Assembly: GCA_014380615.1 (NCBI GenBank)
Contig: JACMJM010000020.1
Location: 1-64,000 of the forward strand
Source of the DNA: Sphingobacteriaceae bacterium
Lineage (GTDB): Bacteria > Bacteroidota > Bacteroidia > Sphingobacteriales > Sphingobacteriaceae
Reading direction: 5' to 3'
Length of the DNA: 64,000 bases
In this document: positions 52,620 through 61,344 of the stretch, piece by piece
Layout of the letters: every line of letters starts with the position of its first letter
Numbering within the stretch: the stretch's first letter is position 1
Translations under genes and position numbers: made by a program
Notes under the pieces: model-generated
What the model was told of the DNA's origin: nothing
Databases searched by the model: none
Seen by the model: only the letters and a program-made list of their open reading frames with translations

Positions 52620-53777
52620 ATGGTAACACCATCCGAGATCTCAGAACCAACATATAGAGCTGCCAGCCTGGTTTCAGATATTGTAGCAGCTCATTTTATT
52701 CGGCATATAGCCGAAGCCAGAGAAGCCGGGGAAAAAGATCTGGCACCCGAGCCAACGGCTTCGGTGATAGAAGCGATTATTGATGCGGGATTTTGGACGA
52801 GCTTACGTAAAGAGGAAGGACATTCTCCACGCATATCTTTAGCATATCTGCCTCCGGAAAAAGCACAGCAACCCTTACTTTTCGGCGAGCGGCTTCCCCT
52901 CAAACCGAAGTTGCTTACCAAACTTGCTCCCGGTATAGAACGTGCCGGAATTCATTTGGGAGTTTGGCAAGACGAAACCGGCTTTTATGCCTGGGGAACC
53001 ACCAGAAAACTTCCGGCATATTGTTTTGTGCTGGAGATGGTAGAACCGGGGTTATTAGTTGTTAAACATCGTCGTTTTCACGGATTTGGAAAGTTTGTAA
53101 ATGTGGCCATATTAAAAGGCGATGAGATAAAAATTGTGGACGAGCAGAGCGGGGTGATGCCCGATTGTCCGGCATTGTTAAGCTCTTTGTTGGGTTTTAG
53201 TTCAAACTCGTCATGGAACGATTCGGTGAATGTTCTTGTGCAGCTTGCCACTTCCATGCGGGCGCATGGGCAGGGTGGAACCTTATTGGTGGTTCCATCG
53301 GGAATTGAGAGCTGGAAAGATTCAATTATTCATCCGATATCATATCCGGTTGTTCCTGCTTTCGGCCGGTTGACAGAATTGATAAAACAGGATGAATCTG
53401 TAAGAGAACAAAGCTCCTGGCAAGCCGAACTTAACAGGGAAGTGGATAGTATAGCTGGGCTTACCGCTGTTGACGGCGCAACCTTGTTAAGCGATCAGTA
53501 TGGACTTCTTGCATTTGGAGCGAAGATTCAACGCTCTGAAAAGAGCAATAATGTCGAAGAAATAATGTTCACCGAGCCCGTACTGGATACCGAGGTTCAA
53601 ATACTTCATCCCACAAAAATCGGGGGAACACGGCACCTTTCCGCCTCGCAATTTGTGTACGATCAACGAGGTGCAATAGCCTTGGTGGCCTCACAAGACG
53701 GGCGTTTTACCATTTTTGGCTGGTCCCCCTGCGACGGAATGGTTCATGCCCATCGTATTGATACGCTTTTACTTTAA
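52620..53777 (+). CDS. DisA/DACNV-like protein with diadenylate-cyclase-like C-terminus
   Basis: A 385-residue soluble protein. Residues 1-230 are an N-terminal domain that I recall being called DACNV, a putative sensor attached to diadenylate cyclase domains. Residues 270-385 look like a DAC domain: AVDGATLLSDQYGLLAFGAK (DGA at 285-287) and GGTRHLSASQFVYDQRGAIA (335-354). The cyclase family requires DGA and RHR; here the second is RHL, so the last Arg is missing. It may make c-di-AMP, bind it, or be inactive. The family call rests on motif pattern only. Confidence 0.7.
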   Translation: MVTPSEISEPTYRAASLVSDIVAAHFIRHIAEAREAGEKDLAPEPTASVIEAIIDAGFWTSLRKEEGHSPRISLAYLPPEKAQQPLLFGERLPLKPKLLTKLAPGIERAGIHLGVWQDETGFYAWGTTRKLPAYCFVLEMVEPGLLVVKHRRFHGFGKFVNVAILKGDEIKIVDEQSGVMPDCPALLSSLLGFSSNSSWNDSVNVLVQLATSMRAHGQGGTLLVVPSGIESWKDSIIHPISYPVVPAFGRLTELIKQDESVREQSSWQAELNREVDSIAGLTAVDGATLLSDQYGLLAFGAKIQRSEKSNNVEEIMFTEPVLDTEVQILHPTKIGGTRHLSASQFVYDQRGAIALVASQDGRFTIFGWSPCDGMVHAHRIDTLLL

Positions 53778-53842
53778 AATTCAGGAAACACTGCTGACAT
53801 AGGGTTGTCACACAGCAAAGTTTACTTTGTGTGAACAACAAA

Positions 53843-54340
53843 ATGAAAACTATGATCGAAGAATTTTTAAGCGAGTTAGAGCAGGAAGCTGTAACCACAC
53901 GAAAGATGTTAGGACGCGTTCCGGAAGATAAGTATGATTGGAAGCCCCACGAGAAAAGCATGAGCATAAAAACCCTGTCAGGGCATATAGCCGAACTGCC
54001 ATCATGGGTAACACTTGCCCTCACAACATCCGAACTTGATTTTGCCGCATCTCCTTACAGGCCTCCTGTAATTAATGGCACCGCAGATTTATTAAAGCTG
54101 TTTGAGAATTCGTTGAAATCGGCACTTTCAGGCCTTCGGGCGGCAAAAGAGGAAGACCTATTGCCTCAATGGACGTTGCGAGAAGGGGAGAAAGTTTTGG
54201 CTGTGATGACAAACGGCGGGCTTATCCGCCATTCAATTAGTCAGATTATTCATCATAGGGCGCAACTGGGCGTGTATTTGCGGTTATTGAATGTTCCGGT
54301 TCCAGCTTCTTATGGCCCTAGTGCAGACGAAATGAGTTAA
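53843..54340 (+). CDS. DinB-family protein
   Basis: The start is placed at the ATG at 53843; a GTG lies four codons upstream. The 165-residue four-helix protein has the three metal-site His positions of the family in LSGHIAELPSW and HSISQIIHHRAQLGVYLRL, with the PHEKSMS segment before them. DinB-like enzymes bind a divalent metal and often act on thiol or DNA-damage substrates; the exact reaction is not known. It ends at a strong inverted repeat. Confidence 0.9.
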   Translation: MKTMIEEFLSELEQEAVTTRKMLGRVPEDKYDWKPHEKSMSIKTLSGHIAELPSWVTLALTTSELDFAASPYRPPVINGTADLLKLFENSLKSALSGLRAAKEEDLLPQWTLREGEKVLAVMTNGGLIRHSISQIIHHRAQLGVYLRLLNVPVPASYGPSADEMS

Positions 54341-54345
54341 GATAG

Positions 54346-54379
54346 CAGTATCCGGTGAAGGTTAATTCACCGGATACTG
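54346..54379. terminator. Bidirectional hairpin between convergent genes
   Basis: CAGTATCCGGTGAA and TTCACCGGATACTG form a perfect 14-base stem around ggttaa, placed between the convergent DinB and lipoprotein genes. There is no long T run on either side, so termination is likely but not certain. Confidence 0.65.
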
Positions 54380-54381
54380 GA

Positions 54382-54852
54382 CTATTTACAATCAATTTTT
54401 TGATATGCGATGGTGAACGTAGAAGTGTCAGTCAATTTTTGTCTGCCCGTTTGTTTATCAATACCAAAAGTTTTTTGGAGAAGGCCCCTGTCTGTAAGTA
54501 AAAATTCTACAGATAATGTATCGGTCGTGCCCTCCTGCATAAACGTCCATAAAGCATTCACCTGTTTTCCTTTTAATGTTCCCGCTATAGTGCCTTTCCG
54601 CGAATCTTTTTCATGGGGAATATGGTTGAAATCGCCGCTCACCTTATCGACATAAAAGACCAGGTGTATACTGGATGTATCCTGGCCAAGCAAGCCATCT
54701 ACACGCCTAAAGCAGAGAGAAGTAAGCTCTTGGGTAATTAAACCGGCATCTTTTATCTTATCATTAGGCTTTTTTTTCGGACCGTTATTACATCCCATTG
54801 ATAGGGTACAGAAAAGTACTGCGGTTTTGAATCTGGTCATCATTTGTATCAT
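54382..54852 (-). CDS. Small lipoprotein of unknown function
   Basis: A 156-residue protein with a lipobox (LSMGC near residue 21) after a short signal (MTRFKTAVLFCTLSMG). A start at the internal Met of MMTRF or MTRF is as likely as the first Met. The mature part has predicted beta strands (LVFYVDKVSGDF, GTIAGTLKGKQVNALWTF, VEFLLTDRGLLQKTF), as in small periplasmic lipoproteins with a DUF4377-like or similar fold. The family is not certain. Confidence 0.75.
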   Translation of the reverse strand: MIQMMTRFKTAVLFCTLSMGCNNGPKKKPNDKIKDAGLITQELTSLCFRRVDGLLGQDTSSIHLVFYVDKVSGDFNHIPHEKDSRKGTIAGTLKGKQVNALWTFMQEGTTDTLSVEFLLTDRGLLQKTFGIDKQTGRQKLTDTSTFTIAYQKIDCK

Positions 54853-54956
54853 CTACTACCTTAACACCTGTAATGTTTAAAGGTTGCGCTGAAATCGCCT
54901 TTAATGGGCTTTAAATTCTTTTGCGTATCTTCACAAAAGGCCATTGTAACTCAAAT

Positions 54957-55847
54957 ATGAAATTTTTTTACAGCGTTTCCTTACTATTATATTGTTCTTT
55001 TGCTTTAGCTCAAAAGCCTAAATTAATAGATGTATTGATTGTAGATGGTTTTAGTAACCATAACTGGAAGCAAACAACTAAAGTGGCCACCGGCATACTG
55101 GAAGGAAGCGGGTTGTTTAAGGTTTCTGTATCAACCCTGCCTTTGGATAGTGCCGGAAGAGAAAACTGGGATCCAGGTTTTGAAAAGTATGCGGTAGTTA
55201 TCCAAAACACAAATAATATTCAAAATAAAAACCTAAAGTGGCCCCGAAATGCGGAGAAACATCTGGAAAGCTATGTAAGGAGTGGGGGAGGGTTATATAT
55301 TCTTCATTCGGCGAATAACGCCTTTGCTCACTGGGCAGAGTATGATAAAATGATAGGTTTAGGATGGCGGCCTAAGGAAACGGGTTATGCGCTTGAAATA
55401 AACGCGAAAAGAGAAGTTGTTCGTATTCCTCCGGGCGAGGGCCGCAACACCAGTCATGGAAAGCGTTTCGATGCGCTTATACAGATTTTAAACCGCCATC
55501 CTATCAATAAAGGCTTTCCGAATGAGTGGAAAACCCCATCAATGGAAGTTTATACCTATCCGCGTGGCCCGGCACAGAACTTAACTGTTTTGTCTTTCGC
55601 CTATGATAGCGTGTCTACCCAAAAAACTTTTCCGGTAGAATGGATAGTAAAATACGGGAAGGGGAGGGTTTATAACTCTAGTATGGGGCATTTATGGAAG
55701 GATGAAATATATCCGATAAGTTATCGATGCGTTGGTTTTCAAACAACTATGATAAGAGTCGCCGAATGGCTGGCCAAAGGCAAAGTTACTTATCCGGTGC
55801 CTCCGAATTTTCCCGGGAAAGATAATATTAGTGTGGTTGGGGAGTAG
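54957..55847 (+). CDS. Secreted ThuA-domain protein
   Basis: The start is placed at the ATG at 54957 (MKFFYSVSLLLYCSFALAQK, signal peptide); the TTG at 54921 would add twelve residues. The 296-residue protein has ThuA features: IDVLIVDGFSNHNW, YAVVIQNTNN, GGGLYILHSANNAF and MEVYTYPRGPAQNLTVLS, ending with a conserved RCVGFQTTMIRVAEWLAKG. The fold is glutamine-amidotransferase-like, and the family is found in sugar and trehalose utilisation. The activity is unknown. Confidence 0.9.
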   Translation: MKFFYSVSLLLYCSFALAQKPKLIDVLIVDGFSNHNWKQTTKVATGILEGSGLFKVSVSTLPLDSAGRENWDPGFEKYAVVIQNTNNIQNKNLKWPRNAEKHLESYVRSGGGLYILHSANNAFAHWAEYDKMIGLGWRPKETGYALEINAKREVVRIPPGEGRNTSHGKRFDALIQILNRHPINKGFPNEWKTPSMEVYTYPRGPAQNLTVLSFAYDSVSTQKTFPVEWIVKYGKGRVYNSSMGHLWKDEIYPISYRCVGFQTTMIRVAEWLAKGKVTYPVPPNFPGKDNISVVGE

Positions 55848-55957
55848 CCTTAGTCAGAAGAGTTTGTTCAAAAAACAGAGATTCATCGCCACCTGTATAC
55901 CGCCTATTCCTGTTTTGAAATGGCATCATCGTTGCTGTATTTAATAAAACACCTACT

Positions 55958-56826
55958 ATGCAAAGCAACAATGTAAATCAGAACTTTACAGAAAAATTTA
56001 CAGACGTACAGATGTCTGCTTATGATGTCGCACAAATTATGGGCGGTTTATACGGAGACGGAATTATCGGGCTAAAGGGAGCATTTAGCCGGGAGTTAAT
56101 TGAGCAGTTACATAAAGAGCTTCTTGTTCTCTATGACGAGGCATTGAAATGGCCCGGCGGGGCCGTGGGAAGGGGCCCCAAACGTCACTATGTTGAAATT
56201 CATCCTGAAGATATTTCCGGATTTGTTGAGCTGGCAACGCACCCCTGGCTAGTTTGTGTGTGTGAAGCTGTTCTCGGGCCAGATTACAAAATAGTAGAAA
56301 TTGGATTTGATGTGCCAAACCCCGGGGCGCAAAATCAACCTTGGCATCGCGATTTTCCGGCACCAGAGGATACGATTCTCGGTCGAAGATTAAACTCAAT
56401 GCCTTTAACCTCACTACGGTAGATGTATATGAAGATATGGGGCCGTTTGAAATTGCTCCGGGTACACAATGGGATTTACCCTTAGGTTTTGAACATGGGA
56501 TGTTTCCTCCGAAGCATTTTTATTCCAGATACCAGGAGCGGGCAGAACTTAAAATGCCAAAGATAGGAGACATTTCGGCACGTTCGGCTCTAACCATACA
56601 CCGGGGCACAGAAAATCATTCTGATAAGTCGAGACCTGCGCTGGTGCTGGGAGTGGATGCTTCAGGAGCAAATAACGCTGAACGGCATGACCTGAAAATC
56701 ACAAAAAAGTTCTACGAAACACTTCCGCAAAACTTGAAAGAACATCTCACATATAGATTAGTAGACAAGCTGGAGCCTATATTTCAGGCGCACAGCATTG
56801 AAGGTTTGATGATGGGAGAGGCTTGA
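55958..56826 (+). pseudogene. Frameshifted phytanoyl-CoA dioxygenase family gene
   Basis: The first frame (55958-56422) reads a normal PhyH N-terminus and the iron motif NQPWHRDFPAPEDTILGRRL, then breaks after NSM. The second frame carries the rest: AFNLTTVDVYEDMGPFEIAP, then GTQWDLPLGF, and IHRGTENHSDKSRPALVLGV with the distal metal His and 2-oxoglutarate Arg. Adding one G between bases 56401 and 56402 (ATG-CC to ATG-GCC) restores an unbroken enzyme of about 290 residues with all iron ligands. Either a recent one-base deletion or an assembly error explains it. If intact, it would be an Fe(II)/2-oxoglutarate oxygenase. Confidence 0.88.
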
Positions 56827-57020
56827 ATTGCCTGATTTTCAATAGATATAGTTGAATTCAAAATTAAAAATCTTCTTTTAGTAAGGTTGATACATGTTGC
56901 TTAATTATTAAAAAAATAAGCAATAGGGTAAAGCTTTAGATGTCATTGTAATAAAAATGTAACCTAATAAGCATTTTTTCAGTAACAAGACAGATAATGA
57001 TATCAACCAAATTACTAAAA

Positions 57021-57680
57021 ATGAAGAAAATTTTTACCTTATTCGCTTTTTTCGGCATCGCGACTGGCTCATATGCGCAGTTAAGTGATCAGGAGTATTC
57101 TTATGTGACGATGGATCTGCAGGGAATACTAAATCTTACAATGACCAATGATCCCACGGTTAATTTTTCATTTAAATCTATTCCTGATTATCAGCAAGGT
57201 ATTGTGAAGTACAACACTACGCGTCTAGATGTTGATGCAACTGTAGCATGGGATTTGTTCGCTTATGCCAGTACCGATAACTGGGTTCAGGTAGATGCTT
57301 ATTCTACAACAGGTACTCCTACGTTACCGTCAGAGATTTTGGAAGTACAGTCTGTTAGAGCTAATGCCAGCGCAGGAGGTAACAATTTCAACTCTTTTAT
57401 CAGTTTAAAAGGGTTAACAAATTCGGGTGTTGCGGCAGGTGTGCCAACAGCTGCTACACAGTTTCTTGCTGGTAGAGTTGGTACAGCGGCAGGACAGTCG
57501 TATGCGCCAGGGGCTGCTCTTGCGAACCCTACAACCAATCAGTTTAGAATTCACTACAGGTTAAAGCCAGGTATTCCTGCAACTTTTCCTAATTCTACTG
57601 TGGCTTTAGGTGTACCGGGATTTGCACAAGCTGGTTACTATTATCTTGAAGTTATTTACGCATTAGTAGAAGACCTTTAG
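57021..57680 (+). CDS. Small secreted fibre-like subunit A (WxL-like)
   Basis: The start is placed at the ATG at 57021 (signal peptide MKKIFTLFAFFGIATGSYAQ); 56997 is the alternative. The 219-residue beta-rich protein has NFSFKSIPDYQQGIVKYNTT and the motif ATVAWDLFAYAS (W-x-L). It ends in an alternating strand, AGYYYLEVIYALVEDL. Subunit B has the same plan with WDLYMGT and the ending SYSLRVDFVLIQDL. Terminal strands of this kind serve as donor strands or assembly signals in chaperone-assembled fibres. A 12-base perfect hairpin follows the gene. It is not a recognised pilin by eye. Confidence 0.68.
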   Translation: MKKIFTLFAFFGIATGSYAQLSDQEYSYVTMDLQGILNLTMTNDPTVNFSFKSIPDYQQGIVKYNTTRLDVDATVAWDLFAYASTDNWVQVDAYSTTGTPTLPSEILEVQSVRANASAGGNNFNSFISLKGLTNSGVAAGVPTAATQFLAGRVGTAAGQSYAPGAALANPTTNQFRIHYRLKPGIPATFPNSTVALGVPGFAQAGYYYLEVIYALVEDL

Positions 57681-57687
57681 GTTTTAG

Positions 57688-57723
57688 AACCGAGCAAATG
57701 ATAATTCTATTATTTGCTCGGTT
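57688..57723 (+). promoter_or_regulatory. Intercistronic hairpin between subunits A and B
   Basis: AACCGAGCAAAT and ATTTGCTCGGTT form a perfect 12-base stem around a 12-base loop, 8 bases after the stop of subunit A. Only a weak T run follows. It may act as a partial terminator or RNA-stabilising element, so that more subunit A than B is made. Confidence 0.6.
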
Positions 57724-57766
57724 TACTTCAAGAACTCTCTAAAACGCTCAACACCAGAGAATAACT

Positions 57767-58333
57767 GTGAAAAAAACGCCTCTCATTCTCATACTGTTTT
57801 TCATGCTTCTTCAATTGGCTTCATTTGCACAATCTGTAAGCTTCGCATTAAAGACAAGTCCCAATATAAACTTAGTGTTCGACTCTATCGATAAGTACAG
57901 AAATGGTATTGTGATACCTTCTTTTGTAACTTTAAAGGTTGAGACGGTTGGAACCGAATGGGATCTTTATATGGGTACAACCACCAATGCTAATGGTTTT
58001 TTTGACGTGAATACTACTTATGGTACTTCAGGGAATTCATCAGTTCCGGTTAGTATTCTCCAGGCCAGGGTTTATAATGCTTCTGGTACTTCACAAACCG
58101 GCACCTCATTTTTTAACCTTACTGATATTGCTACTCCGGTATATTTGATTGGCAGTACAGCTAATGATGTAGCTGTTAATTGCTCCAGTTCGGGAACCAA
58201 TGTGGCGGGTTCGTATACAACTCAACCTCAATGTTATTCTTTTAAGGTTGATTTAAAGGCTACTCCAGGATTAACTTACAGGGCCGGCTCTTATTCTTTA
58301 AGGGTAGACTTTGTTCTAATACAGGACCTTTAA
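57767..58333 (+). CDS. Small secreted fibre-like subunit B (WxL-like)
   Basis: Start codon GTG at 57767; no better start is available. The 188-residue product has a signal peptide (TPLILILFFMLLQLASFAQS) and aligns with subunit A along its length: LVFDSIDKYRNGIVIPSF, TEWDLYMGTTTNANGFFD, and the end KATPGLTYRAGSYSLRVDFV. Two Cys near residues 145 and 160 could form a disulfide not present in A. It stops one base before the ATG of the outer-membrane gene, so translation is coupled to it. Confidence 0.7.
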   Translation: MKKTPLILILFFMLLQLASFAQSVSFALKTSPNINLVFDSIDKYRNGIVIPSFVTLKVETVGTEWDLYMGTTTNANGFFDVNTTYGTSGNSSVPVSILQARVYNASGTSQTGTSFFNLTDIATPVYLIGSTANDVAVNCSSSGTNVAGSYTTQPQCYSFKVDLKATPGLTYRAGSYSLRVDFVLIQDL

Positions 58334-58334
58334 A

Positions 58335-61328
58335 ATGATACACACAGTTCTCAATACTATTATAAAACAGATTTTTCTGTTGCTGATAGCATTTTTAGGC
58401 TTTGGTGTAGCTATAAGCATGGCACAGCAAACCCGCAAGCGCGGAGTTGAAGTTGATTTTATCAACAAGAGAACTGAACATAGCAGTCACGATATTTCTT
58501 CAAATGTTCTTCGAATTAAAAATAATTCGGCCAACATTATTGCCTTCGATTTGAATCTTACCGCACCAGAGGGATGGGCAAATATTACTAAACGTGCATC
58601 TAAATATGTGGTTGCACCCAACGATTCTTTATTTATTCCTGTAAACCTTACACCCAAAAAGATAAACACCGGCAATGTAAGTCACATTATAAACGCCTCT
58701 TTAATGGCAGAGAACCAAATACAATTTGCCTCAGCAATTTGGTACATGAATATTAAAAAGGAGTCGAACTGGTCTGCCTCTCTTACTTACAATAAGATAT
58801 TTTTCCTTGATGAGAGCGATACTGCGCATTTTTCGGTAAGGTTACAAAATATGGGAAATGCTCCCGAAGATATTAAGGTGAATTTTAATGCAGATAAGCG
58901 GCTTAGAGTGCTGGATAATATCAATAATCACACACAAATATTTTATTACAATGTAAGGCTTCCGGTTAATACTGATACGCTGGTTTATTTTAAAGTAGAA
59001 AAAATGATGCCTGTTCAACAGGTATTCAGGGAAGACTTTGAAACCTCTAAAGTGGTTAAGAACGATTATTACCCGTTAAGGATAACTGTGCAAAATCAGC
59101 CAGGTGATAATTCAATTGCTAAAACATGGAGAGGTACGGTAGATTTTATCAAGGCCGGAACCGAAGCCCGATTGAATGAGTATCAATCACTTTCATTACC
59201 CCTTACCATTGAAGCTAATGTCGATAACTTTCTGGATAACTCTACCATGCTTAACCTGGGCTTGTATGGTAATGCCGAACTCGAAAAAAATCGCAGTCTT
59301 ACTTACAGATATCAGACATTTTTCCTGAATAATTTTTATACTTACACGCCATACCTGGGAAACTCTCATTACGTAGGTTATTTTACTCCCCGCACTAGTT
59401 TGGAAATTGGCGATGTTAACGGTAATTCTAATTTAGGGTTTACACCTACCGGCCGGGGGATAAAAGGAAACTATCAAATAACAGAAAAGCATTATGCCGG
59501 AGCTTTTTATTTGAGGGGCCCGGGCTTTTTTAATCAATATCATAAATCTGATTATGGATTGAGTTATGAATTTCGCAATGGGTCTACTAATGTGGAGAAT
59601 TTTATTCAGCTTAATGAAAATTCTATTCTAAACACAAAAGGAATCCAGTATAGCAATAAAGTGCGGTTTATGGTAGCACGCAACCAAAGCGTTATCATCA
59701 ATACAGCGGTTTCAAATGAAGTTTATAATGATGGCGATTCCCCTTTGCGCAGAAATGGCTTTGCTTATGCCTTTAACTATAACGGAACATTTAAAAAATT
59801 GAGTTTAAATCTTTCAAACTCCTTTGGCAGCGAATATAATATCGGCTATCGGGGAATCCAAAGTATTGGCGCTGATGTTTTGTATCGTGTTGGTGTTTCG
59901 AGTGCTGTAAGTGCCGGAGCATTTATTTTTGATCAAAAACCGCAATATTTTGCTTCCACGGGCTCTTTGCTTAGTTCCAGAAAGAGCACAACTGAACGAT
60001 ACGAATTAAAATATAATGTTAACAAAACAGAATATAATGTAGCCCTGCGGTTTCAGCATTTGTACAACGAGATTTTTAATTTAAAGTCTGAATCAAATGG
60101 TATAGGGCTTGATTTCAGGCCTAAAGCCACCAATGATATGAGGTTCTTTATCTCAGTTTCGGGTGCGTTTAATAAATTGCTGGACCACGATCTTGAGCCT
60201 TATTTTACATCACAGGTGCGATCAACTTTAAGGTATAAAGGCTTAACTACCAACCTGAGGTATTATTACGGCCCTTACCAAACTTATGAACAATTATTGT
60301 TCGCCAATTCAAAAATTAATAATCAATCTATTTTTCTAAATACAAATATGCGTTTCTGGCTGATAAAGCGAGCTCTCACATTTGAGCCAAGTATGATTTA
60401 CAGCTACGAAACTTTATATAAAAGAAATAGGATCAGTTTACGCCCCGAACTCTATTACGTCCCGAAACGTGGGCTGGAGGTAAAGTTCTATGGTCAGTAC
60501 ATGAATAACAATCAAAGAAATAATCCTTTTATTAATCAAAACAGCTTCACCACTAATCTTACCGACCCCAATCAACCGGTTGTGTTATCTAACCTCTTCT
60601 TCGGCCTGGGTATTAAGAAGAAAATCGGTGTTCCTGTTTCCGCAAAGAGATACCATAAGTTAGCGGTATCGGTATTTAAAGATTTAAATGGCAACGGTAA
60701 GCAAGACCGTGACGAACAAGGTTTAAAAAACGTTTTGGTTAACATTAAGCCTTTGATAAAAGACACCGCACTTACAAATTATTCTGGCTTAAGAGATAAT
60801 GGAGAACACTTTATTACTAACGAACAGGGTAAAGTAGCGTATAATAATTTACCCAAGGGAAGTTATATTGTAAAGATAATCCCTTTATCCGAAAACGGAG
60901 GTTTCTTTGCCGGAAACGAGCAAATAGTTAGAATTGATGGTAACAAAGATTTGATGATGCCGTTAAATCAGGGTGTCCAGCTTACCGGTATCTTGGTTGC
61001 CGAGCGTGATCCTACAGCCGCAGATTTTGACAAAAAAGTTGACCTGAGTAAAATACGAGTAACCGCGCTCGACTCTTTAGGTAAAAGTTTTACATCTCTT
61101 ACAGATAAAGATGGCCGTTTTAGTATGCGCTTACCCGCCGGCGTATACCAGCTAGGTATCAATGAAAATGCTTTGCCTGATAACTTTGAGCTCGAACAAA
61201 AGCAAACAACCATAGAGATGATAACCGTTTCGGATATATACAATATTACTTTTTTTATAAAGGAAAGAAAGAGAAAGCTTAATATTAAACGCTTTGACTC
61301 TAAAGGTAACGTAATTGAAAATAATTAA
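58335..61328 (+). CDS. Large outer-membrane protein, usher-like in context
   Basis: A 997-residue protein with a hydrophobic signal region (residues 10-31; LLIAFLGFGVAISMAQQ). Residues 35-240 hold two Ig-like/NEW3-type beta domains (APEGWANITKRASKYVVAPN, NMGNAPEDIKVNF). Residues about 290-775 are long alternating strands, as in a large barrel (KHYAGAFYLRGPGFFNQYHK, ISLRPELYYVPKRGLEVKFY). A SdrD-like domain follows (KDLNGNGKQDRDEQGLKNVL) and a second similar domain. The gene sits between two fibre-like subunits and a chaperone-like protein, which is the order found in chaperone-usher operons. It does not resemble FimD in sequence. The barrel assignment is inferred. Confidence 0.66.
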   Translation: MIHTVLNTIIKQIFLLLIAFLGFGVAISMAQQTRKRGVEVDFINKRTEHSSHDISSNVLRIKNNSANIIAFDLNLTAPEGWANITKRASKYVVAPNDSLFIPVNLTPKKINTGNVSHIINASLMAENQIQFASAIWYMNIKKESNWSASLTYNKIFFLDESDTAHFSVRLQNMGNAPEDIKVNFNADKRLRVLDNINNHTQIFYYNVRLPVNTDTLVYFKVEKMMPVQQVFREDFETSKVVKNDYYPLRITVQNQPGDNSIAKTWRGTVDFIKAGTEARLNEYQSLSLPLTIEANVDNFLDNSTMLNLGLYGNAELEKNRSLTYRYQTFFLNNFYTYTPYLGNSHYVGYFTPRTSLEIGDVNGNSNLGFTPTGRGIKGNYQITEKHYAGAFYLRGPGFFNQYHKSDYGLSYEFRNGSTNVENFIQLNENSILNTKGIQYSNKVRFMVARNQSVIINTAVSNEVYNDGDSPLRRNGFAYAFNYNGTFKKLSLNLSNSFGSEYNIGYRGIQSIGADVLYRVGVSSAVSAGAFIFDQKPQYFASTGSLLSSRKSTTERYELKYNVNKTEYNVALRFQHLYNEIFNLKSESNGIGLDFRPKATNDMRFFISVSGAFNKLLDHDLEPYFTSQVRSTLRYKGLTTNLRYYYGPYQTYEQLLFANSKINNQSIFLNTNMRFWLIKRALTFEPSMIYSYETLYKRNRISLRPELYYVPKRGLEVKFYGQYMNNNQRNNPFINQNSFTTNLTDPNQPVVLSNLFFGLGIKKKIGVPVSAKRYHKLAVSVFKDLNGNGKQDRDEQGLKNVLVNIKPLIKDTALTNYSGLRDNGEHFITNEQGKVAYNNLPKGSYIVKIIPLSENGGFFAGNEQIVRIDGNKDLMMPLNQGVQLTGILVAERDPTAADFDKKVDLSKIRVTALDSLGKSFTSLTDKDGRFSMRLPAGVYQLGINENALPDNFELEQKQTTIEMITVSDIYNITFFIKERKRKLNIKRFDSKGNVIENN

Positions 61329-61344
61329 TACTCGGATAATATAT

